Of a DNA stretch of 64,000 bases, positions 1 to 7,947 are shown one piece after another. Source of the stretch: Microtetraspora sp. NBRC 13810. Its GTDB lineage: Bacteria > Actinomycetota > Actinomycetes > Streptosporangiales > Streptosporangiaceae. Within the stretch, counting starts at the first letter, position 1. Each line of letters starts with the position of its first letter. Below the pieces are notes generated by a model. The model had not been told where the DNA came from, did no database searches, and saw only the letters and a list, made by a program, of their open reading frames with translations. The translations under genes and the position numbers were made by a program. The stretch lies in the NCBI RefSeq assembly GCF_030268685.1, contig NZ_BSRQ01000022.1, positions 1-64,000 of the forward strand, given 5' to 3'.

Positions 1-119
1 CACGAGTGAGGGCACTGTCTGACCCCAGGACTCACGATCGGTCCAGCGGTGGGAAGTGCTCACTCACTCGCGGCTACCAGGCACCGAGTCTGCCCGATCA
101 GCCGACCCGGTAGCTCCCA

Positions 120-671
120 TTAGCGGCTGGGCCGGACTCGCGTCCACAGGTCGTTGAACGCGATGCTGTCGTAGAACGCGGTGCCGTACACGACCTTGCC
201 GTTGCGCATCTTCATGAACCAGGCGTAGCTGTTCTCGTACGGGCGGCCGTCGTTGGCGATGCCGCGGCCGTCCCAGTAGACGATGACCGTGTCGCCCTCG
301 CACAGGACGGCGTTGATGGAAGGCCGGAACGGGTACGGCGACTTGTCGAAGCGGGCGACGAAGGGCAGCATGACCTCGTTCATGAACTGCTGCTTGCCGC
401 GGTAGACCTTGGATATCAGCGAGCGTCCCTCGATCCGCCAGACGATGTCGGGGGCGAACACGTCGGTGACGGAGCCGGTGCCCTTGCGCCAGGCGTCGAA
501 CGCCTGGCGGACGATCCGGCGGTCGGTCTCCGAGCACTTGCCGCTCGACTCGCGGGTGATCGCCGCCTCGCCGAGGGTCCCGGCGGAGGCGGGCGCGACC
601 GGGATCGCCACGGCTCCGGCGGCCACGATGAACCCGCCAAGCATACTGCCCAGAATGGTGCGAATTTCCAT
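120..671 (-). CDS. Secreted SnoaL/NTF2-like protein
   Basis: This encodes 183 residues beginning MEIRTILGSMLGG, with a hydrophobic signal peptide and an APASAG-type cleavage region near residue 30. The mature part has the SnoaL/NTF2-like layout: an initial helix (RRIVRQAFDAWRKGTGS), a VFAPDIVWRIEG strand, and a central stretch ending in YWDGRG. Most members of this fold are small cone-shaped enzymes or binding proteins; the export signal means this one acts outside the membrane. The start at 671 is preferred over an in-frame one at 722 because only it puts the signal peptide at the N-terminus. Substrate unknown. Confidence 0.75.
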   Translation of the reverse strand: MEIRTILGSMLGGFIVAAGAVAIPVAPASAGTLGEAAITRESSGKCSETDRRIVRQAFDAWRKGTGSVTDVFAPDIVWRIEGRSLISKVYRGKQQFMNEVMLPFVARFDKSPYPFRPSINAVLCEGDTVIVYWDGRGIANDGRPYENSYAWFMKMRNGKVVYGTAFYDSIAFNDLWTRVRPSR

Positions 672-1046
672 GAGTTTGTCCCTTGCCCTTGCTGGCCCTT
701 GCAGCCCCCTTCTATCTGCCACCCCGCCCGGACGAATATCTCAGAACAGGTGCCAACTTTCGCTAAACAAGCGCCATCGACCGGCCATCCGGCCAGACTT
801 CGACCGCCATGTCGGCTATCGCGGCATTTCTCCGGCCATATGGCTGAGAAATGCGTTTCTTGGGCCGGAGGAGCGAATTTCCGGCAGATGGCGCCAGGCA
901 GGTCGAGCCCAGCGTGGGGCCGCGACCGGACGGCCCGCCACAGGCGAACTCTTGAGCGGTTCTAGAATGTGTCGTCACGGTGAGTGACCGGCGGAGGGCG
1001 GCTGCTGTTAACTCTCAGTAGTCATTCCCCTACCGATTGGAGTGCC
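672..1046. other. Divergent intergenic region
   Basis: This 375-base stretch between two divergent secreted-protein genes must hold both promoters. No convincing coding sequence was seen on either strand. Its most obvious structure is the nested inverted repeat at 830-870. Confidence 0.5.
830..870. repeat. Nested inverted repeat
   Basis: An outer perfect 8-bp pair (CTCCGGCC at 830-837, GGCCGGAG at 863-870) encloses an inner 5-bp stem-loop (AGAAA, loop TGCG, TTTCT at 847-860). It could be an RNA hairpin or a protein site in the divergent promoter region; no T-run follows, so a terminator is unlikely. Confidence 0.4.
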
Positions 1047-1244
1047 GTGAGCCGGATTCTCGCCAGCCTCGCCGCCGCGTTGTGCGTCGTCGCAGGCATG
1101 CTGGCCATCGCCCCCGCCGTCAGCGCCCACACCGCCCCGACGACGCCCATCCCCGTCGTCGGGTCACTCGCCGGCGACGACGGGGTGGAAGCCGATGACC
1201 CCGATGACGACGACGATGACGACGACGCGGGCGACGACGACTAG
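1047..1244 (+). CDS. Small secreted acidic (poly-Asp) peptide
   Basis: A 65-residue protein starting at a GTG with GGAG four bases upstream. Residues 1 to about 27 form a clear signal peptide ending APAVSAHT. The mature part is about 38 residues and ends in an almost uninterrupted run of aspartates (DDPDDDDDDDDAGDDD). Such a tail could bind calcium or other cations outside the cell, but that is inference. An earlier in-frame start at 984 would bury the signal peptide and was rejected. No family recognised. Confidence 0.6.
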   Translation: MSRILASLAAALCVVAGMLAIAPAVSAHTAPTTPIPVVGSLAGDDGVEADDPDDDDDDDDAGDDD

Positions 1245-1364
1245 GAAGGCGAGCCGCACACAGTGAACGCGCACCCGGCCGCCCGGCGCATCGGGCGGCC
1301 GGGGCCGCGTGGAACCGCACCCGTCAGCCTGGCCGCCGCCGTCACAGCGGCCGAGGTCCGCTCG

Positions 1365-2513
1365 TCAGCCCAGCCGCCGTGCGGACTCCGCGAGGAGCCG
1401 GGCGACGGCTTCGACCTCCGGCCGGGTCGTCCACCGGCCGAGCGAGAGCCGTACGGCACCACGCGCCCGCTCGTGTCCCAGTCCCATCGCCAGCAGCACA
1501 CCCGACGGATCGGGCTCTCCCGTATGGCAGGCGGAACCGGTGGCGGCGGCGATCCCCGGCGTCGCGGCCAGGAGCGCGGACCCGCCGGTTCCCGACACGC
1601 TGATGTTCAGGGTTCCGGGCAGTCTCCGGCCGGTGTGCCCGTTGAGCAGGACACGGCCGGGCAGCAGCGCGCTCAGCCGCCGGTGCAGCAGGTCACGCAG
1701 GCCACGTAACCGGCCGCCTTCCCGATCCACCTCCCCTGCGGCGATCTCGGCCGCCGCGCCGAGCGCGACCGCGTACGCGACGTTCTCGGTCCCCGCCCGC
1801 AGCCCCCGTTCCTGCCCGCCGCCGTATATCGTCGGCTCCAGGGACACGCCCCGGCGGACGAACAGCGCACCCACCCCCTTGGGGGCGTACAGCTTGTGAC
1901 CGGCCACGGTCAGCAGGTCCACCCCGAGTTCCGCCACGGAGACCGGGATCTTGCCCACCGCCTGCGCGGCATCGGTGTGGAACAGCGCGCCCCGGCGGTG
2001 CGCGATCTCCGCCAGTTCCGCGACGCGCTGCACCACCCCCGTCTCCCCGTTGGCCAGCATGATCGACACCAGCCGGGTGCGCGGCGTGAGGGCCGCCTCC
2101 AGGTCCAGCGGATCCACCAGACCGTCCGCGTCCACCGGCAGGTACGTGACCCGCACGCCGTGCAGCCGCTCAAGGCTCTCGCAGCTGCGCAGAACGGCGG
2201 GGTGCTCGGTCACCTGCGTCACGACGTGGCCGCCGCCCGGCACGGCGACGCCGCGAACGGCCATCGTGTCCGACTCCGACCCGCCGCTCGTGAACACGAT
2301 CTCCTCGGGACCGGCGCCGAGGAGCTCGGCCACCTGGCGTCTCGCCACCCGCAGTGCGCGCCGCGGACCCTCGGCATAGGGCGAGGACGTGGACGGATTG
2401 CCGAAGAACCCGCTGAAGTACGGCCAGGCCGCCGCGCTCACCCGAGGGTCGACGGGCGTGGTCGCGTTGTAGTCGCAGTAGATCACGTCGGGGTCGAGAC
2501 CCGGATGAGCCAT
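1365..2513 (-). CDS. Cysteine desulfurase (NifS/IscS-like)
   Basis: A 382-residue PLP-dependent class V aminotransferase-fold protein that should remove sulfur from L-cysteine to give alanine and an enzyme persulfide for Fe-S, thio-cofactor or tRNA thiolation. The N-terminus IYCDYNATTPVDPRV is the family signature, HTDAAQAVGKIP is the PLP-phosphate region, and the Schiff-base lysine sits in AGHKLYAPKG (about residue 207). The catalytic cysteine is in ATGSACHTGEP (about residue 329). It stands alone with no iscU, thiI or dnd neighbour, so its acceptor cannot be named. It could instead handle selenocysteine, but nothing in the sequence shows that. Confidence 0.9.
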   Translation of the reverse strand: MAHPGLDPDVIYCDYNATTPVDPRVSAAAWPYFSGFFGNPSTSSPYAEGPRRALRVARRQVAELLGAGPEEIVFTSGGSESDTMAVRGVAVPGGGHVVTQVTEHPAVLRSCESLERLHGVRVTYLPVDADGLVDPLDLEAALTPRTRLVSIMLANGETGVVQRVAELAEIAHRRGALFHTDAAQAVGKIPVSVAELGVDLLTVAGHKLYAPKGVGALFVRRGVSLEPTIYGGGQERGLRAGTENVAYAVALGAAAEIAAGEVDREGGRLRGLRDLLHRRLSALLPGRVLLNGHTGRRLPGTLNISVSGTGGSALLAATPGIAAATGSACHTGEPDPSGVLLAMGLGHERARGAVRLSLGRWTTRPEVEAVARLLAESARRLG

Positions 2514-2621
2514 GGACCGCCCTTCTCTTGGGGCGGCCGTTCGGGAAGGCCGCCTGCCAGCATGATCGCGCAGTGGGCGGACGGCTCCCGGGCACCACGC
2601 CCGGCGGCGGGCGGCTTGTTC

Positions 2622-3770
2622 TCAGCCGCCGGTCAAGCAGCCGCGCAGGGCCGCTACCAGCCCGGTGGCGCGGCCGTCGCCGTGGCCGATCATCCGGTTG
2701 GCGACATAGGCGAAGCCCACGCCGTACTCGTCGTCGCCGAAGGCGAACTGGCCGCCCGCGCCGTCGTTGCCGAAGCTGCGCGGGCCGAGCGTGGGCCGGA
2801 ACCGGGGCGCGTCGAGCAGGAACCCCGAGCCCCAGCGGCCACCCAGGTCGGGGAAACCCGACCAGGAGACCCCGGCCGACTGCTCCCGCACGGCGTCCGT
2901 GACGGTGTCCCGGCCGAGCAGGCGGGCCGAGCCGCCGACGCCGGTCGCGGCGGCGGCGTACAACCCGGCCAGGCCGTTCGCCGAGGAGACCGCGCCCGCG
3001 CCGGGGATCTCGGCGGTGAGCAGCGCGGGGTCGTTCCAGCCGTGCGGCTCCTCCAGGCCGGGGAAGACGAAGGCGCCGTTCATGGTGACCATGCGGGTGA
3101 TCAGCGTCTCGGGTCCGGGCATCGCCGGGCGGCCCCCCGCCTCGGCGAGCCGGGCCAGCCGGCCGACCTCGTCCGGCGGCAGGCCGATCCACGTGCTCAG
3201 CCCCAGCTCGTCGGCGACGGCCTCGCGGAAGTACGCGCCCGGGGTGAGCCCGGTGATGCGCCGGATCACCTCGCCGAGGAGGAAGCCGAAGACGTGCCCG
3301 TGGTACTCGTGGGCGCTGCCCGGCTCCCACAGCGGCTTCTGCTCCTCGATCGCGTGCACCACCGGGGTCCAGGCGGTGACCTCCTCGAAGGTCAGCACGC
3401 GGTCCAGGACGGGAAGCCCGGCGCGGTGGCCGAGGACCATGCGCGTCGTGATCGACTCCTTGCCGTCACGGGCGAACTCCGGCCAGTACCGGCCCACCGG
3501 CGCGTCGAGATCCAGGCGTCCCTGCTGGGCGAGCAGGTGGACGCAGACGCTGACGACGCCCTTGGCGCAGGAGAAGACCGGCACGATCGTGTCCTCCTCC
3601 CATGGCCTGCCGGTGCGCTCGTCCGCGATCCCGCCCCACAGATCCACGACCTTGCGCCCGCCCGCGAAGACGGCGACGGCGGCGCCGAGCTCGCCGTATT
3701 CGGCGAAGTTGCGCGAGAAGACGTCGGCGACCGCGCCGTACCCCTCGTCGGCCCATCCCTCGTACTGCAT
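2622..3770 (-). CDS. Serine hydrolase, beta-lactamase/EstB family
   Basis: A 382-residue protein of the class C beta-lactamase-like esterase family. The nucleophile motif is SCAK at residues 67-70 (SxxK). The Tyr motif is seen as EYHGHVFGFLLGEVI, the YH-type used by EstB esterases rather than the YxN of true lactamases, and a Gly-rich GNDGAGGQFAFG replaces the KTG box. No signal peptide is visible, so it is probably a cytoplasmic esterase. AAGGA lies about six bases before the ATG. A repeated operator-like motif sits about 80 bp upstream (see 3850-3888). Confidence 0.88.
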   Translation of the reverse strand: MQYEGWADEGYGAVADVFSRNFAEYGELGAAVAVFAGGRKVVDLWGGIADERTGRPWEEDTIVPVFSCAKGVVSVCVHLLAQQGRLDLDAPVGRYWPEFARDGKESITTRMVLGHRAGLPVLDRVLTFEEVTAWTPVVHAIEEQKPLWEPGSAHEYHGHVFGFLLGEVIRRITGLTPGAYFREAVADELGLSTWIGLPPDEVGRLARLAEAGGRPAMPGPETLITRMVTMNGAFVFPGLEEPHGWNDPALLTAEIPGAGAVSSANGLAGLYAAAATGVGGSARLLGRDTVTDAVREQSAGVSWSGFPDLGGRWGSGFLLDAPRFRPTLGPRSFGNDGAGGQFAFGDDEYGVGFAYVANRMIGHGDGRATGLVAALRGCLTGG

Positions 3771-3849
3771 TGGTGTTCCTTCTCTCTACGCCGTGCGTCC
3801 CCGCACGTCACGACCTCGCGTCGTGGTGCGCACGGCGCGAAACGCTACC

Positions 3850-3888
3850 TTGCCTAGGAGTATTAGGCAAGCACCTAGGGAGATTAGG
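3850..3888. promoter_or_regulatory. Two operator-like repeats
   Basis: Two related 15-mers, CCTAGGAGTATTAGG (3853-3867) and CCTAGGGAGATTAGG (3874-3888), start exactly 21 bp apart, i.e. two helical turns. The first sits inside a perfect 7-7-7 inverted repeat, TTGCCTA/TAGGCAA (3850-3870). The position upstream of the serine hydrolase gene suggests a dimeric regulator binding one face of the DNA; the regulator is not identified. Confidence 0.55.
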
Positions 3889-3917
3889 AAACCGTTGGAG
3901 TGTTTCGTGCCGGTGGA

Positions 3918-4832
3918 TCAGACGGTGAGGACCACCTTGCCGCGCACGTGGCCGCTCTCGACGAGGCGATGAGCGGCGACGGCCTCGCGCAGCGGGAACG
4001 TCCGGACGGGCAGAGTCAGCCGGCCGGTCGCCGCCTTGCCGACGATCTCGCGCAGGGCGGGAAGCGAGCGGCCTCCGACTCGCAGCACCCCGTGTTCCTC
4101 GACGGCACGCCGGTCGACGGTCGTCCCGATGCGATGGCGGTCCTGGACCAGGGCGAGGCTGGTGGTGACGGCTTCACCGCCGACGAGGTCCAGGACGACG
4201 TCGACTCCGTCCGGTGCGAGAGCGCGGACCCGGTCGAGCAGTCCGGGACCGTAGGTGGTGGGGGTGGCGCCGAGGCTGCGCAGGTAGTCGTGGTTGTGCT
4301 CGCCGGCGGTGCCGATGACCCGTGCCCCCAGCTCGCACGCGAGCTGGGTGGCGATGGTGCCGACACCGCCGGCCGCGGCATGGATCAGGAGGACGTCGCC
4401 GGGGCCCACACCCAGCTGAGACAGCGCGGTGTGGGCGGTCTGCCCGGCGGCGGGCAGGCCCGCGGCCATCTCCCACGGAACCGGCGGCGGTTTCACGACC
4501 AGGCCGGCGGTGTCGACGACCAGGACCTCCGCATATGCCTGCGCGGTGGCCGAGCCCACCACGTCGGCGCCGACGGCGACGGCGCCGTCGGCGGGGACGT
4601 CAGGGCCGAGGGCGACGACCGTTCCGGCGAACTCGTTGCCCAGGCGTTGCGGGAAACCCGCGGGATCGGTGCCGGCGAAGTCGCCGCGGCGGAGCTTGCA
4701 GTCGACCGGATTGACTCCGGCTGCGCGGATCCGCACGAGCGCCTGGCCTGGCCCCGGCCGGGGGGTCTCGATCCGCAGGGGCCGCAGGACTTCCGGAGGG
4801 CCGAAGCGGGTCAGTGCGATGACGGTCGGCAT
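3918..4832 (-). CDS. NADPH:quinone oxidoreductase, MDR family
   Basis: A 304-residue zinc-independent medium-chain dehydrogenase. The GroES-like N-terminus (GPPEVLRPLRIETPRPGPGQ, then AAGVNPVDCKLRRG) is that of quinone oxidoreductases. The Rossmann motif AAAGGVGTIATQLA follows, then a C-terminal GKVVLTV strand. It should reduce quinones or enones with NADPH in the cytoplasm. The start at 4832 has GAGGAG-type ribosome-binding bases just upstream; the frame stays open to 5159, but that would overlap the next gene. It lies 38 bp downstream of the FMN reductase gene on the same strand and may share its transcript under MarR control. Confidence 0.88.
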   Translation of the reverse strand: MPTVIALTRFGPPEVLRPLRIETPRPGPGQALVRIRAAGVNPVDCKLRRGDFAGTDPAGFPQRLGNEFAGTVVALGPDVPADGAVAVGADVVGSATAQAYAEVLVVDTAGLVVKPPPVPWEMAAGLPAAGQTAHTALSQLGVGPGDVLLIHAAAGGVGTIATQLACELGARVIGTAGEHNHDYLRSLGATPTTYGPGLLDRVRALAPDGVDVVLDLVGGEAVTTSLALVQDRHRIGTTVDRRAVEEHGVLRVGGRSLPALREIVGKAATGRLTLPVRTFPLREAVAAHRLVESGHVRGKVVLTV

Positions 4833-4870
4833 GGAGGAGGCTCCTCGGGGCGCGTGGCGGTCACCGGGAC

Positions 4871-5452
4871 TCAGCCGGTCAGGGCGTAGGGGCGGGCTGT
4901 GCGGGCGGCACGCAGGGCTGTCCCCCACCAGGCCAGCCGGTCGAACAGGATGTGCGCCGCGGCCTCGGCGGATGTGGCGGTGGCGGGATCGGCGACACGT
5001 CCGCTCTGGTCCACGTGGTCGTGCGGGAAGTGGAAGCTGACCGTGTCGCGCAGGGTGACGGCATGGAGCTCGGCGAGGACCTGGCGCAGTTGCTCGACGG
5101 CGCGCAGCCCGCCGGCGAGTCCGCCGTAGGAGACGAACCCGACGGGCTTGGCGGCCCACTCGTCACGCACGGTGTCGATCGCGAGTTTCAGCGAGGCGGG
5201 GTAACCGTGGTTGTATTCGCAGGTCACGACGAGGATGGCGTCGGCGTCGCCGATGCGGTCGGCGAACTCCGCCGCGTGGGCCGAGCCGCCGAGATCGGCG
5301 GGCAGGTGGAGCTCGGCCAGGTCGATGACGTCGGTGACGAACTCCGGCCGCCCGGCGGCGACGCCGGCGGTCCAGCGGCCGATGGCCGCGCCGAAGCGGC
5401 CCTGGCGGGTGCTGGCGACGATCAGTGCCAGGCGCAGAGGCTGGTCGTTCAC
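4871..5452 (-). CDS. NADPH-dependent FMN reductase
   Basis: A 193-residue flavodoxin-fold reductase. LALIVASTRQGRFGAAIGRW is the FMN-phosphate loop and TCEYNHGYPASLKLAID is the family hallmark. These enzymes reduce FMN or quinones/azo compounds with NAD(P)H. The GTG start overlaps the TGA of the upstream MarR gene as GTGA, so the two are translationally coupled and probably co-regulated. With the quinone oxidoreductase downstream this looks like a small operon for reducing redox-active compounds. Confidence 0.9.
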   Translation of the reverse strand: MNDQPLRLALIVASTRQGRFGAAIGRWTAGVAAGRPEFVTDVIDLAELHLPADLGGSAHAAEFADRIGDADAILVVTCEYNHGYPASLKLAIDTVRDEWAAKPVGFVSYGGLAGGLRAVEQLRQVLAELHAVTLRDTVSFHFPHDHVDQSGRVADPATATSAEAAAHILFDRLAWWGTALRAARTARPYALTG

Positions 5453-6036
5453 GGGCGGGATTCCTTGTCCTCGTGATGGGCGTCCTCGTGATGGGTGTCC
5501 TCGTGATGGGCGTCCTCGTGATGGGTGTCCTCGTGGTGAGCGTCCTCGTGGTGAGCGTCCTCGTGGCGGGCGCGTGCGGCGTCGCGCACGGCGGCGAGAC
5601 CGGCCGCCAGGTGCTCGCGCTGCGGGTGGGAGAGCCGGCCGAAGGAGAGTCGTTCCAGTTCGGCCCAGGCGGTTCGGATGCGGGGGCACAGGGCGCGTCC
5701 GGTGTCGGTGAGATCGACGTTCATCGCGCGCTGGTCGGTCTGGGAGGGCGTCCGCACGATGAGCTCGGCGCGTTGCATGGCCTGCAGGGTCGCGGTCACC
5801 GTGGAGCGGTCGCGGCCCAGAAAACGGACGAGCTCGGCCTGCGGCGTCCGGCCGTGGTCCTGCAGATACAGCAGGACCACCTCCTGTGGGGCCACCAGGC
5901 CCAGGTCGGCCAGGAGCGAGGCGGCCAGGGCGGCGTGGGCCCGCACCGCCTGCAGCAACAGCGAGCCGAGGGGGGCCTCCGCGATCTGAATCCCCGGATG
6001 GGACCTCGCCACCTGCCCAGAACTTCTTGTTGGCAT
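5449..6036 (-). CDS. MarR-family regulator with His-rich repeat tail
   Basis: A 195-residue MarR repressor. The winged helix-turn-helix is clear (LVAPQEVVLLYLQDHGR, RFLGRDRSTVTATLQAM, then the wing with QTDQRAMNVDLTDTGR). The last ~38 residues are HHEDA/HHEDT repeats, encoded by a 15-bp tandem array, which is not part of the family and could bind metal. The ATG at 6036 lies inside a perfect palindrome and has no ribosome-binding site; a TATGAT box ends six bases before it, so the mRNA is probably leaderless. It likely represses itself and the divergent exporter. An in-frame start at 6075 would run into the exporter gene and was rejected. Confidence 0.88.
   Translation of the reverse strand: MPTRSSGQVARSHPGIQIAEAPLGSLLLQAVRAHAALAASLLADLGLVAPQEVVLLYLQDHGRTPQAELVRFLGRDRSTVTATLQAMQRAELIVRTPSQTDQRAMNVDLTDTGRALCPRIRTAWAELERLSFGRLSHPQREHLAAGLAAVRDAARARHEDAHHEDAHHEDTHHEDAHHEDTHHEDAHHEDKESRP
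5467..5571. repeat. 15-bp tandem array, seven units
   Basis: Seven contiguous copies of GTCCTCGTGATGGGC or one- to four-base variants, all in frame within the 3' end of the MarR gene, encoding HHED[A/T] repeats on the minus strand. Variation is mostly C/T at the unit end plus GTGAGC changes in the later copies. Confidence 0.95.
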
Positions 6037-6074
6037 GCCAACATCATAACGCGCATACTGCTGGCATGCCAACA
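6028..6074. promoter_or_regulatory. Symmetric MarR operator/promoter pair
   Basis: Two palindromes with cores 31 bp apart: a perfect 16-mer TGTTGGCATGCCAACA (6028-6043) and TGCTGGCATGCCAACA (6059-6074, one mismatch). Each contains the ATG of one divergent gene and the -35 box of the other. Rightward: TTGGCA (6030-6035), 18-bp spacer, CATACT (6054-6059), six bases, ATG 6066. Leftward: TTGGCA (6072-6067), 18-bp spacer, TATGAT (6048-6043), six bases, ATG 6036. A regulator bound to either site would block both promoters. Confidence 0.75.
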
Positions 6075-7493
6075 AAATCTGGTGGCCTCGATCCGCTGGA
6101 GCCGGGCCTGATCCGTCATGCCGTGATCTTGATGATCGGCGGCCTGGCGTCCCTGCTCAACACCACCATCGTGGGAGTCGCCCTGGAGGATGCCCGGATC
6201 GCCCTGGCCGCCGGCACCGAGCAGATCCAGTGGGTGGCGACCGCCCACCTCCTCACGCTGGCCGTGGTCGTCCCCGCCATGCCCTGGGCACTCAGCCGCG
6301 TCGGCCCCCGGACACTGTGGCGGAGCAGCCTGCTCATCTTCGCCGTGGCCTCGCTGCTGTGCGGAGCCGCGTGGTCCACCCCCAGCCTCATCGTCTTCCG
6401 CATCGTGCAGGGGATCGGCAGCGGGCTGATCCTGCCCCTGTTGCAGACGATCCTTGCCACCATGGCGGGACCACGGCGGCTGGGCCGGGTGATGGCACTG
6501 GTCGCGGTGCCCGGCCAGCTCGCACCGCTCCTCGGACCGGTCCTCGGCGGCATATTGATCGATGGTCCCGGATGGCGGTGGGTGTTCTGGATCAGCGTTC
6601 CGCTGAGCATCGCCGCTCTGGTCCTGTCCTGGCATGGACTTCCCGGCACCGTGCCCGCCGACCCGCGACCCTTCGACCTGCGCGGACTGCTCCTGTTGTG
6701 CCCTGGACTGGCGGTATTGCTGTACGGCAGCACCCGGCTGACGGCCTCCACCGACGTCCTCGGCGCCGGGCCGCCGATCGCGCTCGGTATCGTGCTGCTG
6801 CTCGGCTACACGCACCGAGCCCTCCGCCGTCGTCATCCCCTGGTGGACCTACGGTTGCTGGGCGATCGCGCATTCGCCCTGTCCTGCGGGCTGATGATGC
6901 TGGCCGGCGCGTCGATCTTCGGCCCCATGGTGCTGCTGCCCCTGTTCTACCAGCAGGTACGCGGTGCCACCGGCGTGGAAACAGGGCTGCTGCTGGCTCC
7001 CCTGGCACTCGGCACCATGACCGCGTTGCCCCTGGCCGGGCGGCTCACCGACCGCTTCGGGCCCCGCGTGCCGCTCATCGTCGGCACGGTCGTCGCCGCC
7101 GCCGGCACTGTGCCCTACGTGGCCGTGCCCGGCGCGAGCGATCCAGCGCTGAGCGTCGCCCTGTTCCTGCGCGGTGCCGGACTCGGCCTGGCCACCGTCC
7201 CCATCACCACCGCCGCGTACATGCGGTTGCCGGCTGGGGCCGTTCCCGAGGCGACCACCCTGCTCAGCGTCATTCAACGCGTCGGCGGCTCCTTCGGCAC
7301 GGCTTTCCTCCTCGCCATCGTGGCCCACCGTTTCGCCACCGGCGGCTCCGCCCCGCAGGCGTACGCCATCGCCTTCGGTGCCACCCTCATCCTTTCCCTC
7401 CTCGCGCTCGTTCCAGCGGCGCTGTTGCCACGGCGAGAGCCGGGGTCCCCGGACTCCGACACCACGGGCTCAGCCGCTCGGCCGGTTCGTTGA
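6066..7493 (+). CDS. MFS drug exporter, DHA2 family
   Basis: A 475-residue integral membrane protein with about 14 hydrophobic segments, typical of EmrB/QacA-type proton-driven exporters. GGLASLLNTTIVGVALED is the DHA2 first helix, RVGPRTLWRSSLLIF is the motif A loop between helices 2 and 3, and VAVPGQLAPLLGPVLGGILI is the antiporter motif C. Divergent from, and almost certainly repressed by, the MarR gene at 5449-6036; its start codon is inside the operator and no ribosome-binding site precedes it. Confidence 0.9.
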   Translation: MPTKSGGLDPLEPGLIRHAVILMIGGLASLLNTTIVGVALEDARIALAAGTEQIQWVATAHLLTLAVVVPAMPWALSRVGPRTLWRSSLLIFAVASLLCGAAWSTPSLIVFRIVQGIGSGLILPLLQTILATMAGPRRLGRVMALVAVPGQLAPLLGPVLGGILIDGPGWRWVFWISVPLSIAALVLSWHGLPGTVPADPRPFDLRGLLLLCPGLAVLLYGSTRLTASTDVLGAGPPIALGIVLLLGYTHRALRRRHPLVDLRLLGDRAFALSCGLMMLAGASIFGPMVLLPLFYQQVRGATGVETGLLLAPLALGTMTALPLAGRLTDRFGPRVPLIVGTVVAAAGTVPYVAVPGASDPALSVALFLRGAGLGLATVPITTAAYMRLPAGAVPEATTLLSVIQRVGGSFGTAFLLAIVAHRFATGGSAPQAYAIAFGATLILSLLALVPAALLPRREPGSPDSDTTGSAARPVR

Positions 7494-7518
7494 GACGTTC
7501 GGCCGGGATGATGAGCAG

Positions 7519-7860
7519 ATGGACAATGCGGTTCAGGACTACATCGACGCCATCGACCCCGCGTACCGCCCGCTGTTCGATCGGCTGCACCACCTGGTCC
7601 TGGAGGTGTATCCCGACGCCGCCGTGGTGCTGTCCTACAAGATGCCCACCTACGAAGTCGGGCGCCGCCGCCTCCACATCGGCGTGTGGCGGCACGGGGT
7701 CTCGCTCTACGGCTGGGGCCAGGACCGCGTCACCGACTTCACCGCCCGCCATCCGCAACTCCGGACCAGCAAGGGAACCATCCAGATGCGTCCCGCCGAC
7801 GCTGCCGCGATCCCCGACGACGAGCTCCGCGACCTGATCCGCGCCGCCCTGGCCACCTGA
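7519..7860 (+). CDS. DUF1801 / iron-chaperone-like protein
   Basis: A 113-residue protein resembling the DUF1801 (YdhG/frataxin-like fold) family: YIDAIDPAYRPLFDRLHHLV, then a central MPTYEVGRRRLHIGVWRHGVS and the closing PDDELRDLIRAAL. Members are small soluble proteins of poorly known function, some proposed to handle iron. It begins 25 bp after the exporter stop and is probably on the same transcript. The frame is open far upstream (to 7174), but that part overlaps the exporter and is not used. Confidence 0.8.
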   Translation: MDNAVQDYIDAIDPAYRPLFDRLHHLVLEVYPDAAVVLSYKMPTYEVGRRRLHIGVWRHGVSLYGWGQDRVTDFTARHPQLRTSKGTIQMRPADAAAIPDDELRDLIRAALAT

Positions 7861-7947
7861 ACACGCGAAACGGCCGCTGACTCCTGCGACCCCGGCTTCC
7901 CGCTGTCAGGACACGCAAGTCGGTGACGTGAGATCTAGCGTGAAACG

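Noticed and set aside
1365-2513. Cysteine desulfurase considered as dndA or part of a phosphorothioation or selenium system
   Set aside because: No dndBCDE or sel genes adjoin it; selB is about 60 kb away, so a link is not supported.
1896-3857. A 653-codon plus-strand open frame
   Set aside because: Covers two well-supported minus-strand genes (cysteine desulfurase and serine hydrolase); composition typical of an antisense frame.
3850-3888. Iron box (DmdR/IdeR) considered for the TTAGG-containing repeats
   Set aside because: The spacing and symmetry do not match the 19-bp TTAGGTTAGGCTAACCTAA pattern.
5467-5571. Short regular repeats considered as a CRISPR array
   Set aside because: Units are contiguous without spacers and in frame with a protein-coding tail.
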